A stretch of DNA of 64,000 bases from Deltaproteobacteria bacterium (GTDB lineage Bacteria > Desulfobacterota > Dissulfuribacteria > Dissulfuribacterales > QOAL01): assembly GCA_015493475.1 (NCBI GenBank), contig WGDC01000052.1:102693-166692 (forward strand), read 5' to 3'. The notes below the pieces were generated by a model that saw only the letters and a list, made by a program, of their open reading frames with translations, was not told the DNA's origin and searched no databases. Shown here piece after piece: positions 56,062 through 64,000 of this stretch (its first letter is position 1; the number at the start of each line of letters is the position of its first letter). A program made the position numbers and the translations under genes.

Positions 56062-56091
56062 TTGGTTGAGATAAAATAAATGCATTATATT
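56062..56091 (+). promoter_or_regulatory. Candidate promoter for the PilZ gene
   Basis: TTGGTT (56062-56067) and TATATT (56086-56091, 5/6 match) with 18-nt spacing, about 90 nt before the PilZ start. Confidence 0.45.
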
Positions 56092-56180
56092 TGCAAGGGT
56101 TCCGAGGAAAGAGTGAGAAAAAAATGGTGTGATACGTTTAAAAAACTGTGGAACCAGTGAGCCTGGGAGGTGGAATACAG

Positions 56181-56510
56181 TTGGCATCCCAAAAGAGAAA
56201 AACACACCGATTGAGGCTTAACATAGAGGCGGTCTGCCAAGGCGAGGGAAAATTCTTCAATGCCTACGTTGTGGATATCAGCCCAGGGGGGATGAAGATG
56301 GATACACAAACGAGGCTTCAAGACGGCGACAGGCTCAGTTTTACCATTGAATGGAAAAGCCCACTCAAGCTTGAAGGGACCATCAAATGGAGCCGAAAAG
56401 ACGGTCTCCATTATCTATACGGTATCCAGTTCGATAGGCTCAATGCGGAACAGGAAGCTGGCGTAAGGGAAATAACCCAGGACGTATTCTGGAAAAATTA
56501 CGGCGGATAG
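56181..56510 (+). CDS. PilZ-domain protein
   Basis: 109 residues consisting of a PilZ domain, a receptor for cyclic di-GMP. The RxxxR motif lies in KRKTHRLRL near 5-10, and the DxSxxG motif in VVDISPGGMKM near 33. The start is TTG 56181 with GGGAGG about 10 nt ahead; a longer GTG reading (56148) is less likely. It is alone, so the output is unknown. It converges with and overlaps the DUF3592 gene by 13 nt. Confidence 0.86.
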   Translation: MASQKRKTHRLRLNIEAVCQGEGKFFNAYVVDISPGGMKMDTQTRLQDGDRLSFTIEWKSPLKLEGTIKWSRKDGLHYLYGIQFDRLNAEQEAGVREITQDVFWKNYGG

Positions 56511-56977
56511 GAACAAAATCGGCCTCTGCGAGACACCATGGACCTTACAAAGGGATAAGTGATTGAAAGTGTTACAAGGCCAAGGCCGCTGAAAAAAAAT
56601 ACAGACCAGCTCAGGCCGGGTTCGAGGAGACTCACCTCGGGGCGGGCCGGATTGTAGTATACCTCCACCTTCTTCCCTACCGGATACCTTTCAAGGATCT
56701 TTTTCACAAAATCTTCAGAGGCAAAACAGCGCCAGCCGGAATTCAGCCTGTGGCCCTCAAGTATCTTGTCTCCGACCATGTAGAGGTAATCGAGGTTCAG
56801 GCACAGACGGGCTATTCTTATCTTGGACGGGGTACGAAGCTCCTCTACCTTGGCTTGTATGATGCGGCCCCTCGCTGTAGGCCACCTCATAGCCCTCATT
56901 CCCTCCATGCCCATGGAAATACCGACGGCAAGACAATAAAGACCAATAAAAGCGAATATAAGGCCCACAAGTTTCAT
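56498..56977 (-). CDS. DUF3592-family membrane protein
   Basis: 159 residues: an N-terminal membrane helix (about 4-24), a central beta domain (GRIIQAKVEELRT to YPVGKKVEVYYNPARPEVSLLEPG), and a second helix near 123-143. This layout and the VYYNPxRPxxSLLEPG ending are typical of DUF3592. Function unknown. Its ATG overlaps the stop of the Hsp70-like gene (ATGA), so they form a unit. Confidence 0.82.
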   Translation of the reverse strand: MKLVGLIFAFIGLYCLAVGISMGMEGMRAMRWPTARGRIIQAKVEELRTPSKIRIARLCLNLDYLYMVGDKILEGHRLNSGWRCFASEDFVKKILERYPVGKKVEVYYNPARPEVSLLEPGLSWSVFFFSGLGLVTLSITYPFVRSMVSRRGRFCSYPP

Positions 56978-59784
56978 TGATCTTCTCCCTGTTCGGTAAG
57001 CACGAGCCCTTCCGGCAGGTGCTCTCCAAAGGCCGTGTCACGTTCCCTGTCCCTGACCTCTTGGAATTTCCTTATTGGCGCTACCTGTTCAGGACTTGCG
57101 CCGATAAGCTCAAGCCAGGTACAAGTCTCTTCCCTTGCCTTTTTTGGAAGGTCCCTTGCCCTGTCCCCGCAAAGGCGTGCCATGGACACCACACTGTTTA
57201 CGAGCGCCGGCGAATCCTTTTTGAGCTCGTATTTCCTGAGCCGCTCTATCCACGCCACTATTATCGAGGGCGGTACCACCATGTTCGCAGGGCCGTAAAG
57301 GGGAACCCTCGCCCCTATCCTGCCAAGACTCCAGAGCATATCCCTTCTGAAACCACTCTTTGGCAGAATGGAAACGATCCTGTCTCCAAGGCCCGCCTTT
57401 ACCTCTATCCCTATCCGTTCAAGGTTCCCGGCAAATAGCCACATCTGCCTTGCTTCTTCAGGCTGAGGCTTGAACACCCTGGTCTTTCTCTTTCTCCTTG
57501 ACTTTTTCCCATGCATAAGCACCTGGCTGACCGGAGAAAAAAGCTGGGTCTGCTGGCCACTTCCAAGCCCGCCGGCCACCCTTCTCCAGAATATCCACCA
57601 CTGGAGCCTGGACTCGAGCTTCTTCACGTTTGATAACCCCTCAAAGGACAGAGGCCAGATCTTTTTAATACGCCAGGGGTCGGCAGGATCCCCAAAACCT
57701 GGTCTCATGCAAAAACCCGTGAGGTTGAACCAGCGGGCCTCGCGCATAAGGTCCCTCTTTCTCGCCTGCCTTACCTCAAGAAGTATATCGGCAAGACTCC
57801 TGAGCATGGCCATGTTCCAAAGCTCCTTGCCCATGCCGAATATCTCTGTGAGTACGTTCAAGAGGTCCTTTGGATTAACCTCGTCACTGCCGCCTTGGAA
57901 ACAGGCCCTTATAGCCTGTTCAGCCTCCTGAAGCGCTTGCCTGTCCTCACCGGTCAACTCCTTAGTGAAGGCATGGCCGGATTCTCCGGGTGCAATGCGC
58001 ACGCCTTCGACATGGTACGTTTCATGGGCCTTTTGACGCTGCCCCGCCCGGAGGTCAAACTGGAGCCTCCACCTGTGGGATGATGAAAGGGAGCAGCAGT
58101 AAAGCTCCAGTGTCCCTATGGCGGTAACCTTTGAACCGATACGTACAGGTATTTTTTTGTCATGGCTCCTTCTTCCGTACTTCAGTACGGTCTGGAGAGG
58201 GGGAAGCCTTACAAAATCCCTGTCATTCAATTCCACCACGTCTCCTTCCTGGTCATCCCGCCTGATTGTGGAACTAAGGAGTGTGAATTTCACCGGCCGG
58301 TTTGTGAGAACATGGAACTTGCTTTTTATCTCCACTTCCCGGCCCTCCTCGGTGCCTCTTTCCATAAGGCAGACGGCCTTCCCTGGCCCGGAAGATGCGT
58401 CAGGTCCTGAAAGCCCCACAAAATAGGCCCTTGGTATCCCGCCACCGACCCTCAACCCAAGGCCCTTTCTTACAAGGCCGTAGTAAACGGCGCCCACGGA
58501 AATGGCAAGGTCGAGGGAATCGTTTTCTATTGACAGGACCTCACCGCCCTTCCAGGCCGATAGAACAGAAGATATCCTGGCCCGAATGGATAGAGGCTTC
58601 AGGGTACCGCCGTTAAAAAGTATAATGTCCGCTAACCTGCCTTCTCCCTGGATGGCCATAAATCTGGCAAGATGTCTTGTCACTGCCGGGTCGGACTCGT
58701 AGGGAAGCCCCATCTCTTTTAGGGCAGAGGAGGCCGCAGACTCCTTTTGTGCCAATTCAAGCCCTGTTTCCGGAAAAAATCCATCAAGGATTAGGGATTC
58801 TATCTCCTTCTTTTCAAGCTCAACGGAGACGGTTCCGGCAACCAGGGACCTTCCAGAGCCCACGAGCCTGACAGAGGTCTTCTCCGCGCCTTGCCCTGAA
58901 AGGAGGGCCTCCTTTGCCTGCCTCGCCTGGTGAAAGAGATTCTGCCATTCGGCGGTGCCAAGGCTTCTGCCTATCTTCTTTTCGCACAGGGCTGCAATGG
59001 TAAGATCAATGTTATCCCCCCCAAGGAGCAGGTGGTTGCCAACAGCAAGCCTCTCGAGCCTTGGCCCCTTCTCCCCCTTCTCGCAGGCGATGAGAGTAAA
59101 ATCGGTGGTGCCGCCTCCCACATCGCAAACAAGAAGAAGCTGGCCAGGCCTTACATGCTTCTGCCAGTCCTGCTCATGGTGGGAAAGCCACGCATAAAAC
59201 GAGGCCAGGGGCTCCTCAAGAAGCAGCACCTCTCCAAGGCCTGCCTCCCTGGCCGCCTTGAGGGTGAGCTCCCTTGCTGCCTGGTCAAAGGAGGCAGGCA
59301 CAGTAAGCACCACTTCCTGCTCCTCAAGGGAAACCTTCATTTCGTATTCCCATGCCTGCCTGATATGCTCAAGGTAACGGGCAGAGGCCGTTATGGGAGA
59401 GACCTTTTCCACATCCTCCCTTGAGCCCCAGGGAAGGATGGGCGCGTCCCTGTCGACCCCTCCGTGACACAGCCAGCTCTTTGCAGAGGAAACGAGCCTG
59501 CCCGGGACCAGGGCCCCCTGGTCCCGGGCGTAGACTCCCACGGCGTAATCCCTCTTTTCGTCCCAGGGCAAGGCAAAGATGCCCTTATCCACATCAAACC
59601 TTGGAGGCAGGTAAAGAAAGGATGGTAGTGTCCTTGACTTGCCAAGCCTTCCTATTCCAACAAGCTGGGGGATGTCAAAGGACTTTATTTCAATGGAGCC
59701 GGGACTCGCATCGTGAAGGTCAATATAGCCAACGGCGCTGTTGGTTGTTCCTAGATCGATCCCTACTATGTATCGTTTTTCCAT
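56974..59784 (-). CDS. Hsp70-family protein with long C-terminal extension (DUF3731-like)
   Basis: 936 residues. The N-terminal half is an Hsp70 ATPase: GIDLGTTNSAVGYI at 9-22, LTVPASFDQAARELTLKAA near 185, LLVCDVGGGTTDFTLIA near 237, and a second-lobe DIILFNGGTLKPL near 413. The C-terminal half (about 500-936) lacks the usual substrate-binding and lid domains; it is long, helical and Arg/Lys-rich, matching Hsp70 proteins with DUF3731. It is distinct from DnaK, so not general folding in an obvious way. No J-protein or GrpE gene is adjacent. Confidence 0.85.
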   Translation of the reverse strand: MEKRYIVGIDLGTTNSAVGYIDLHDASPGSIEIKSFDIPQLVGIGRLGKSRTLPSFLYLPPRFDVDKGIFALPWDEKRDYAVGVYARDQGALVPGRLVSSAKSWLCHGGVDRDAPILPWGSREDVEKVSPITASARYLEHIRQAWEYEMKVSLEEQEVVLTVPASFDQAARELTLKAAREAGLGEVLLLEEPLASFYAWLSHHEQDWQKHVRPGQLLLVCDVGGGTTDFTLIACEKGEKGPRLERLAVGNHLLLGGDNIDLTIAALCEKKIGRSLGTAEWQNLFHQARQAKEALLSGQGAEKTSVRLVGSGRSLVAGTVSVELEKKEIESLILDGFFPETGLELAQKESAASSALKEMGLPYESDPAVTRHLARFMAIQGEGRLADIILFNGGTLKPLSIRARISSVLSAWKGGEVLSIENDSLDLAISVGAVYYGLVRKGLGLRVGGGIPRAYFVGLSGPDASSGPGKAVCLMERGTEEGREVEIKSKFHVLTNRPVKFTLLSSTIRRDDQEGDVVELNDRDFVRLPPLQTVLKYGRRSHDKKIPVRIGSKVTAIGTLELYCCSLSSSHRWRLQFDLRAGQRQKAHETYHVEGVRIAPGESGHAFTKELTGEDRQALQEAEQAIRACFQGGSDEVNPKDLLNVLTEIFGMGKELWNMAMLRSLADILLEVRQARKRDLMREARWFNLTGFCMRPGFGDPADPWRIKKIWPLSFEGLSNVKKLESRLQWWIFWRRVAGGLGSGQQTQLFSPVSQVLMHGKKSRRKRKTRVFKPQPEEARQMWLFAGNLERIGIEVKAGLGDRIVSILPKSGFRRDMLWSLGRIGARVPLYGPANMVVPPSIIVAWIERLRKYELKKDSPALVNSVVSMARLCGDRARDLPKKAREETCTWLELIGASPEQVAPIRKFQEVRDRERDTAFGEHLPEGLVLTEQGEDQ

Positions 59785-59868
59785 GATAACGATATTAATT
59801 TAATTATGGAGTGGAGAAAAGCCCTATGAACCTTATCAAGGGTAAGATATGACCAGCAGATACCATTA

Positions 59869-59905
59869 TTGCCAATGGGAAAAGTATGTGTAAAAGTGGT
59901 ACATT
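59869..59905 (+). promoter_or_regulatory. Candidate recA promoter with overlapping inverted repeat
   Basis: TTGCCA (59869-59874) and TAAAAG (59892-59897) with 17-nt spacing, about 120 nt before recA. The -10 box lies inside an imperfect inverted repeat, ATGT (59887-59890) and ACAT (59902-59905), separated by 11 nt. Position fits a LexA-type operator, but no known LexA consensus is clearly matched. Confidence 0.35.
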
Positions 59906-60019
59906 GTTTTTTAAGAGATTCAAAGCGGTCATGAGAAAGCAGGCGGGTATTTAATAACACTTACCGATGCATCTGCAACTGGCACCGCCTTAAACCGATT
60001 CAATTTTTTGGAGGGATTA

Positions 60020-61078
60020 ATGGATACAACCAAGGAACGGAAAGACAAAAACAAGGCGCTATCCATCGCCCTTAACCAGATACAGAAGCAGTTTGGAAAA
60101 GGGTCAATAATGAGGCTTGGGGACCGGGGCGGTGTTGTGGATATACCGGTCATACCAACAGGATGCCTGCCTGTGGACATTGCCACTGGCATAGGGGGAA
60201 TTCCGCGGGGAAGGGTGGTCGAGATATTCGGCCCCGAGTCTTCTGGAAAGACTACCCTTGCCCTCCACATGATTGCCGAGGCACAGAAACAGGGGGGCAT
60301 CGCAGCCTTTGTGGATGCAGAGCATGCCCTTGACCCGGTCTATGCAAAAAAACTTGGCGTAAACACAGACGACCTTCTCATCTCCCAGCCCGACTACGGG
60401 GAACAGGCCCTTGAAATAGTAGACGCCCTGGTAAGGAGCGGGGCAGTTGACCTCATAGTAATAGACTCGGTTGCAGCCCTGGTGCCAAAGGCGGAGATTG
60501 AAGGAGACATGGGAGATGCCCATGTTGGTCTCCAGGCAAGGCTCATGTCCCAGGCCCTCAGGAAACTGACTGCCAATCTTAACAGGAGCCAGACAGCGCT
60601 CATCTTCATAAACCAGATCCGCATGAAGATAGGGGTGATGTTTGGAAACCCTGAAACCACCACTGGAGGCAACGCCCTCAAGTTTTACTCAACCATGCGC
60701 CTTGACATCAGGAAGATGACTGCCCTCAAGGAGGGCCAAGACGTCATAGGAAACCGTACCAAGGTAAAGGTGGTAAAGAACAAGATCGCCCCTCCCTTCA
60801 AGCAGGCGGAGTTTGACATCTACTACGGCGAGGGGATCTCCCGTGAAAGCGCATTGATTGACCTTGCAGTTGCCCTGGACATCATAGACAAGAGCGGGGC
60901 CTGGTACTCATACAATGACGAACGCCTGGGCCAGGGGCGAGAAAACGTCCGCCAGTTCCTGAAGGAAAACCCTGAGCTTGCAGACGAGATAGATCAAAGG
61001 GTGAGGCATGCCTACGGCCTTTCGCCCACGGAGACCTCCGGGCAGGCAGAAGAAGAGGTAAAGGAGAAACAGGCATGA
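60020..61078 (+). CDS. recA: Recombinase RecA
   Basis: 352 residues. Strand-exchange ATPase and coprotease for the SOS response. Walker A in [16 protein letters not shown] near 70, the [22 protein letters not shown] segment, loop L2 region [28 protein letters not shown], and an acidic Glu-rich C-terminus. ATG 60020 follows GGAGGGATTA; a TTG reading four codons longer is unsupported. It overlaps alaS by 4 nt. Confidence 0.98.
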   Translation: MDTTKERKDKNKALSIALNQIQKQFGKGSIMRLGDRGGVVDIPVIPTGCLPVDIATGIGGIPRGRVVEIFGPESSGKTTLALHMIAEAQKQGGIAAFVDAEHALDPVYAKKLGVNTDDLLISQPDYGEQALEIVDALVRSGAVDLIVIDSVAALVPKAEIEGDMGDAHVGLQARLMSQALRKLTANLNRSQTALIFINQIRMKIGVMFGNPETTTGGNALKFYSTMRLDIRKMTALKEGQDVIGNRTKVKVVKNKIAPPFKQAEFDIYYGEGISRESALIDLAVALDIIDKSGAWYSYNDERLGQGRENVRQFLKENPELADEIDQRVRHAYGLSPTETSGQAEEEVKEKQA

Positions 61079-63729
61079 AGGCGCTCAAGAGCCACGAGAT
61101 AAGACAGGCCTTTCTCGATTACTTTAGGAAGAAAGGCCACGAGATAGTTCCAAGCTCCTCCCTTGTGCCTGCCGATGACCCAAGCCTCCTCTTTACCAAC
61201 GCAGGCATGGTGCAATTCAAGAAGGTGTTTCTTGGCGAGGAAAAAAGACCCTACACGCGGGCTGCCTCGTGCCAGAAGTGCGTGCGCGCCGGAGGAAAGC
61301 ACAACGACCTTGAAAACGTTGGCTACACGGCCCGCCACCACACCTTCTTTGAGATGCTTGGAAACTTCTCATTTGGCGACTACTTCAAGAAGGAGGCCAT
61401 AGAGTTTGCCTGGGAGTTCCTGGTGGAAAGGCTTGGCCTGCCAAGGGAAAAGCTGTGGGTTACCGTCTTTCGGGAGGATGATGAGGCGGCAGAGCTGTGG
61501 CCAAGGCTTACGGGTATCTCCCTGGACAGGGTAGTGCGCCTTGACGAGGAGGATAACTTCTGGGCCATGGGGGATACGGGCCCGTGCGGGCCCTGCTCTG
61601 AGATACTCATAGACCAGGGAGAGGATGTTGGCTGCAAACGGCCGGACTGCAAGGTTGGGTGTGACTGCGACCGCTTCCTTGAGATCTGGAACCTCGTCTT
61701 TATGCAGTTTTTCAGGGACGAAACAGGCAAGATGAGCCCCCTTCCTGAGCCGTGCATAGATACGGGCATGGGCCTTGAAAGAATTGCTGCCGTCTGCCAG
61801 GGAAAGCTCAACAACTTTGATACGGACATATTTGAAAACATCATGGCCCTTCTCTCCGAACTTTCAGGAAAGGCATACGGAAGCTCTGACGCCACAGACA
61901 TTGCCATGCGGGTCATTGCAGACCACTCAAGGGCTGCGGCCTTTCTCATAGCAGACGGTGTCATCCCTTCAAACGAGGGAAGGGGCTACGTTCTAAGAAG
62001 GATTATCAGGCGGGCTGTCCGTTACGGAAGGGTCCTTGGGCTCAGGGAAAAGTTCATGAAAAGGACCGCCTTTCAGGTAGTGGAGGACATGGGAGAAGTC
62101 TATCCCGAGCTTGTAAAGAACAGGGAATTCATAGGCCAGGTGCTTGACCACGAGGGGGAAAGGTTTGCCCAGACCCTTGGCCTTGGCCTCAGGATGCTGG
62201 ATGAGCACGTACATGAACTCAGGCAAAAGGGGGAAGAGACCATATCTGGAAATTTCATCTTCAAGCTCTATGACACCTACGGTCTTCCCGTTGACATCGT
62301 CCAGGACATAAGCAAGGAGCTTGGCCTTCGCCTTGACAGGGAAGGATTTGAAAGGATGCTCAGGGAGCAGAGGGAGCGCTCAAAAAAATCCGCCAGGGAA
62401 ACGGTTACAGAGAAACTTCCTGCAGCCTACAAAAAACTCATAGATGACGGAAAGGCCACGGAATTTACCGGCTATAAGGAAACCTCAAGCCGAGCAAGGG
62501 TGCTTGCCCTGGTATCAGAAGGAAAGGAGACCGAATCAGCGCCCCAGGGCTGGAAGGGTGAACTTGTTTCCGACAGGACCCCGTTTTATGCAGAATCCGG
62601 CGGGCAGACAGGAGACAAGGGTGAGATCAAGACCCCCTCTGGAAGGGCCGTTGTAAGGGATACAGTCAAAAAGGGAGACCTCATAATCCACAAAATCGAG
62701 GTGAGCCAGGGAGAGATTCGTATCGGGGAAGAGGCCTCCATGAAGGTGATGGAGGACAGGCGCCTTGATACCGCAAGGAACCACACTGCAACCCACCTTC
62801 TTCATGCAGCACTGAGACAGGTTCTGGGGGAGCATGTGCGCCAGTCCGGGTCCCTGGTTGAACCAGAAAGGCTGAGATTTGACTTCACGCACTTTTCCGC
62901 CCTTTCAAGGCAGGAGCTCAAGGAAATTGAAAAAATTGTCAACGAGAAGGTAAGGGCCGATCTTCCCGTTGATACCCAGGTTCTTACCCAGGAAGAGGCC
63001 ATTTCCATGGGTGCCATGGCCCTTTTTGGGGAAAAGTATGGCGAGCTTGTCAGGGTGGTCACCATTCCTGATTTCAGCATGGAGCTTTGCGGAGGAACCC
63101 ACCTTGAAAAAACAGGGCAGATAGGACTTTTCAAGATCGTCTCAGAGTCCAGCGTCGCCTCTGGCATTAGGAGAATAGAGGCTGTCACAGGTGCCAGGGC
63201 GGTAGAGGCCGTGCAGGAAATGGAGGATGAGTTCCTTGATATCGCCTCGAGACTCAAGTGCCCCGTAAACGCAATTACCAAAAGGATTGAAAGCCTTAGC
63301 GAGCGCATAAAGGAGCTTGAAAGGGAGCTCAAGGCCAGGGAGACAGGAGGCGCAATTAAGGACGTTAAAGGCCTTGTGGATAAAGCAGAAGAGGTTTCAG
63401 GTGTTAGGCTTGTGTCTGCAAAGGTGGAGGGCCTTGATGCCGCGGCCCTCAGGGAGCTTGGAGACAGAATCAGAGACAGGCTCAATAAGGGCGTAGTCAT
63501 CCTTGGCTCTTCGAAAAATGGAAAGGCCATGCTCCTTGTAATGGCCACAAAGAATATAACGGATTCCATAAATGCCTCTGAGCTTATACGCGCGATCTCC
63601 AAGGAGATAAAAGGGGGAGGCGGAGGAAGAGCTGACATGGCCCAGGCAGGAGGCAAGGACCCTTCAGGCTTGGAAAGGGCAATCAAAAAGGGAGTGGAAG
63701 AGGCAAAAAGGGCCCTTTCTTCCTGTTAA
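61075..63729 (+). CDS. alaS: Alanyl-tRNA synthetase
   Basis: 884-residue class II synthetase charging tRNA-Ala. N-terminal catalytic domain ([20 protein letters not shown]), editing domain with the zinc ligands in [12 protein letters not shown] and [14 protein letters not shown], and a C-terminal oligomerisation domain ending in [16 protein letters not shown]. Length is typical. The recA-alaS order is common, usually with recX between, which is absent here. A tRNA-Ala(CGC) gene lies elsewhere in this window (5920). Confidence 0.97.
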   Translation: MKALKSHEIRQAFLDYFRKKGHEIVPSSSLVPADDPSLLFTNAGMVQFKKVFLGEEKRPYTRAASCQKCVRAGGKHNDLENVGYTARHHTFFEMLGNFSFGDYFKKEAIEFAWEFLVERLGLPREKLWVTVFREDDEAAELWPRLTGISLDRVVRLDEEDNFWAMGDTGPCGPCSEILIDQGEDVGCKRPDCKVGCDCDRFLEIWNLVFMQFFRDETGKMSPLPEPCIDTGMGLERIAAVCQGKLNNFDTDIFENIMALLSELSGKAYGSSDATDIAMRVIADHSRAAAFLIADGVIPSNEGRGYVLRRIIRRAVRYGRVLGLREKFMKRTAFQVVEDMGEVYPELVKNREFIGQVLDHEGERFAQTLGLGLRMLDEHVHELRQKGEETISGNFIFKLYDTYGLPVDIVQDISKELGLRLDREGFERMLREQRERSKKSARETVTEKLPAAYKKLIDDGKATEFTGYKETSSRARVLALVSEGKETESAPQGWKGELVSDRTPFYAESGGQTGDKGEIKTPSGRAVVRDTVKKGDLIIHKIEVSQGEIRIGEEASMKVMEDRRLDTARNHTATHLLHAALRQVLGEHVRQSGSLVEPERLRFDFTHFSALSRQELKEIEKIVNEKVRADLPVDTQVLTQEEAISMGAMALFGEKYGELVRVVTIPDFSMELCGGTHLEKTGQIGLFKIVSESSVASGIRRIEAVTGARAVEAVQEMEDEFLDIASRLKCPVNAITKRIESLSERIKELERELKARETGGAIKDVKGLVDKAEEVSGVRLVSAKVEGLDAAALRELGDRIRDRLNKGVVILGSSKNGKAMLLVMATKNITDSINASELIRAISKEIKGGGGGRADMAQAGGKDPSGLERAIKKGVEEAKRALSSC

Positions 63730-63786
63730 CCCTTACAATAACTCTTTCTTCCTGTAATTTTGCTTGTTCCCCTGCAAAAAATGGCC

Positions 63787-63814
63787 TTGACATAAATCGA
63801 AAAATATATACAGT
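63787..63814 (+). promoter_or_regulatory. Candidate promoter of the toxin-like gene
   Basis: A perfect TTGACA (63787-63792) with TACAGT (63809-63814) at 16-nt spacing, in AT-rich sequence about 35 nt before the start codon. Confidence 0.4.
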
Positions 63815-63849
63815 AAATATACAATAGCGTCTATCTTTGGTATATTTTT

Positions 63850-64000
63850 ATGATCTTATGGGACGAGAGGAAGAATTTAAAATTACAAATAGAACGTAAA
63901 ATTTCATTTGAAAAAATTGCCCAGATTATACTCAAAAAAGAATATATTGATATTTTGAAAAATCCATCACGACCCAATCAAAAACTGTTTGTTATTAAAT
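63850..64000 (+). CDS. BrnT-like toxin, 5' part only
   Basis: First 50 codons of a small protein, read by hand and cut by the right edge. It opens MILWDERKNLKLQIERKISF, the W-D-x-x-K-N-x(6-9)-R-x-ISFE pattern of BrnT-like and related DUF4258-type toxins, and continues DILKNPSRPNQKLFVI, as in that group. Such proteins are RNases paired with an antitoxin gene that usually follows, here out of view. The sequence from about 63770 is markedly AT-rich compared with the rest, suggesting transfer. Confidence 0.6.
   Translation, partial: MILWDERKNLKLQIERKISFEKIAQIILKKEYIDILKNPSRPNQKLFVIK

Larger units (their letters stand above)
55806..56180. other. 375-bp intergenic region with argS leader hairpin and PilZ promoter
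   Basis: Divergent gap between argS and the PilZ gene. It contains the inverted repeat at 55843-55880 and a candidate plus-strand promoter (56062-56091), both listed separately. The middle (about 55900-56040) shows no gene or structure I can support. Confidence 0.5.

Overview
The window reads as housekeeping chromosome of a Gram-negative, probably anaerobic bacterium. The gene set points to the Desulfobacterota (former Deltaproteobacteria): Kdo synthesis, a c7-like multihaem cytochrome, a DMSO-reductase-family molybdoenzyme, IHF, a short stand-alone ArgA, and a chemotaxis cluster with a zinc-binding receptor. That placement is inference. Coding density is high, many neighbours overlap by 4 bp (ATGA/GTGA), and GTG or TTG starts are common.

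Layout. 1-286 (minus): 5' part of rnpA and a complete rpmH. 539-5892 (plus): rod-shape operon mreB-mreC-mreD-mrdA-rodA. 5920-7272: tRNA-Ala(CGC), a compact endonuclease V-like gene, a methyltransferase, and tRNA-Leu(TAA) on the other strand. 7410-8551 (minus): a c7-like cytochrome and a small exported protein. 8742-12645 (plus): a membrane-tethered HTH protein, an exported protein, an oligoendopeptidase F-type peptidase and a TrmH-type methyltransferase. 12672-15235 (minus): a two-subunit molybdopterin oxidoreductase without an export signal. 15705-18165 (plus): two L,D-transpeptidases. 18208-22005 (minus): acs, then motB and motA. 22266-25981 (minus): rho-rpmE-prfA-prmC. 26281-28615: panE, a CBS-ACT protein and ihfA. 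28602-33311 (minus): a plant-type phosphofructokinase, a TPR lipoprotein and rlmN, divergent from murI (33373-34200). 34282-39417 (minus): ileS, a CDP-alcohol phosphatidyltransferase, rsmI and kdsB. 39662-48777 (plus): cheY-cheB-cheR-cheA-cheW, a DnaJ-like gene and a chemoreceptor. 48847-55805 (minus): argS, SPOR protein, argA, secA, argJ. 56181-59784: a PilZ protein facing a DUF3592/Hsp70-DUF3731 pair. 60020-63729 (plus): recA-alaS. 63850-64000: start of a BrnT-like toxin in AT-rich sequence.

How it fits together. Cell-wall elongation (Mre/PBP2/RodA), wall crosslinking (two L,D-transpeptidases) and wall precursors (murI, kdsB) recur. Translation is heavily represented (L34, L31, RF1 and its methyltransferase, IleRS, ArgRS, AlaRS, RlmN, TrmH, RsmI, two tRNAs). 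A near-complete chemosensory operon and motAB are present, but no flagellar structural gene.

The most striking anomaly is an in-frame TAG at codon 289 of ileS. The frame stays open and homologous on both sides, and TAG is an ordinary stop elsewhere in the window. Other points worth attention are the DnaJ-like gene in the che operon, the Hsp70-DUF3731/DUF3592 pair, the HTH-membrane-EF-hand protein, and the molybdoenzyme lacking a twin-arginine signal and a membrane subunit. No CRISPR array, insertion sequence, prophage or rRNA was seen.
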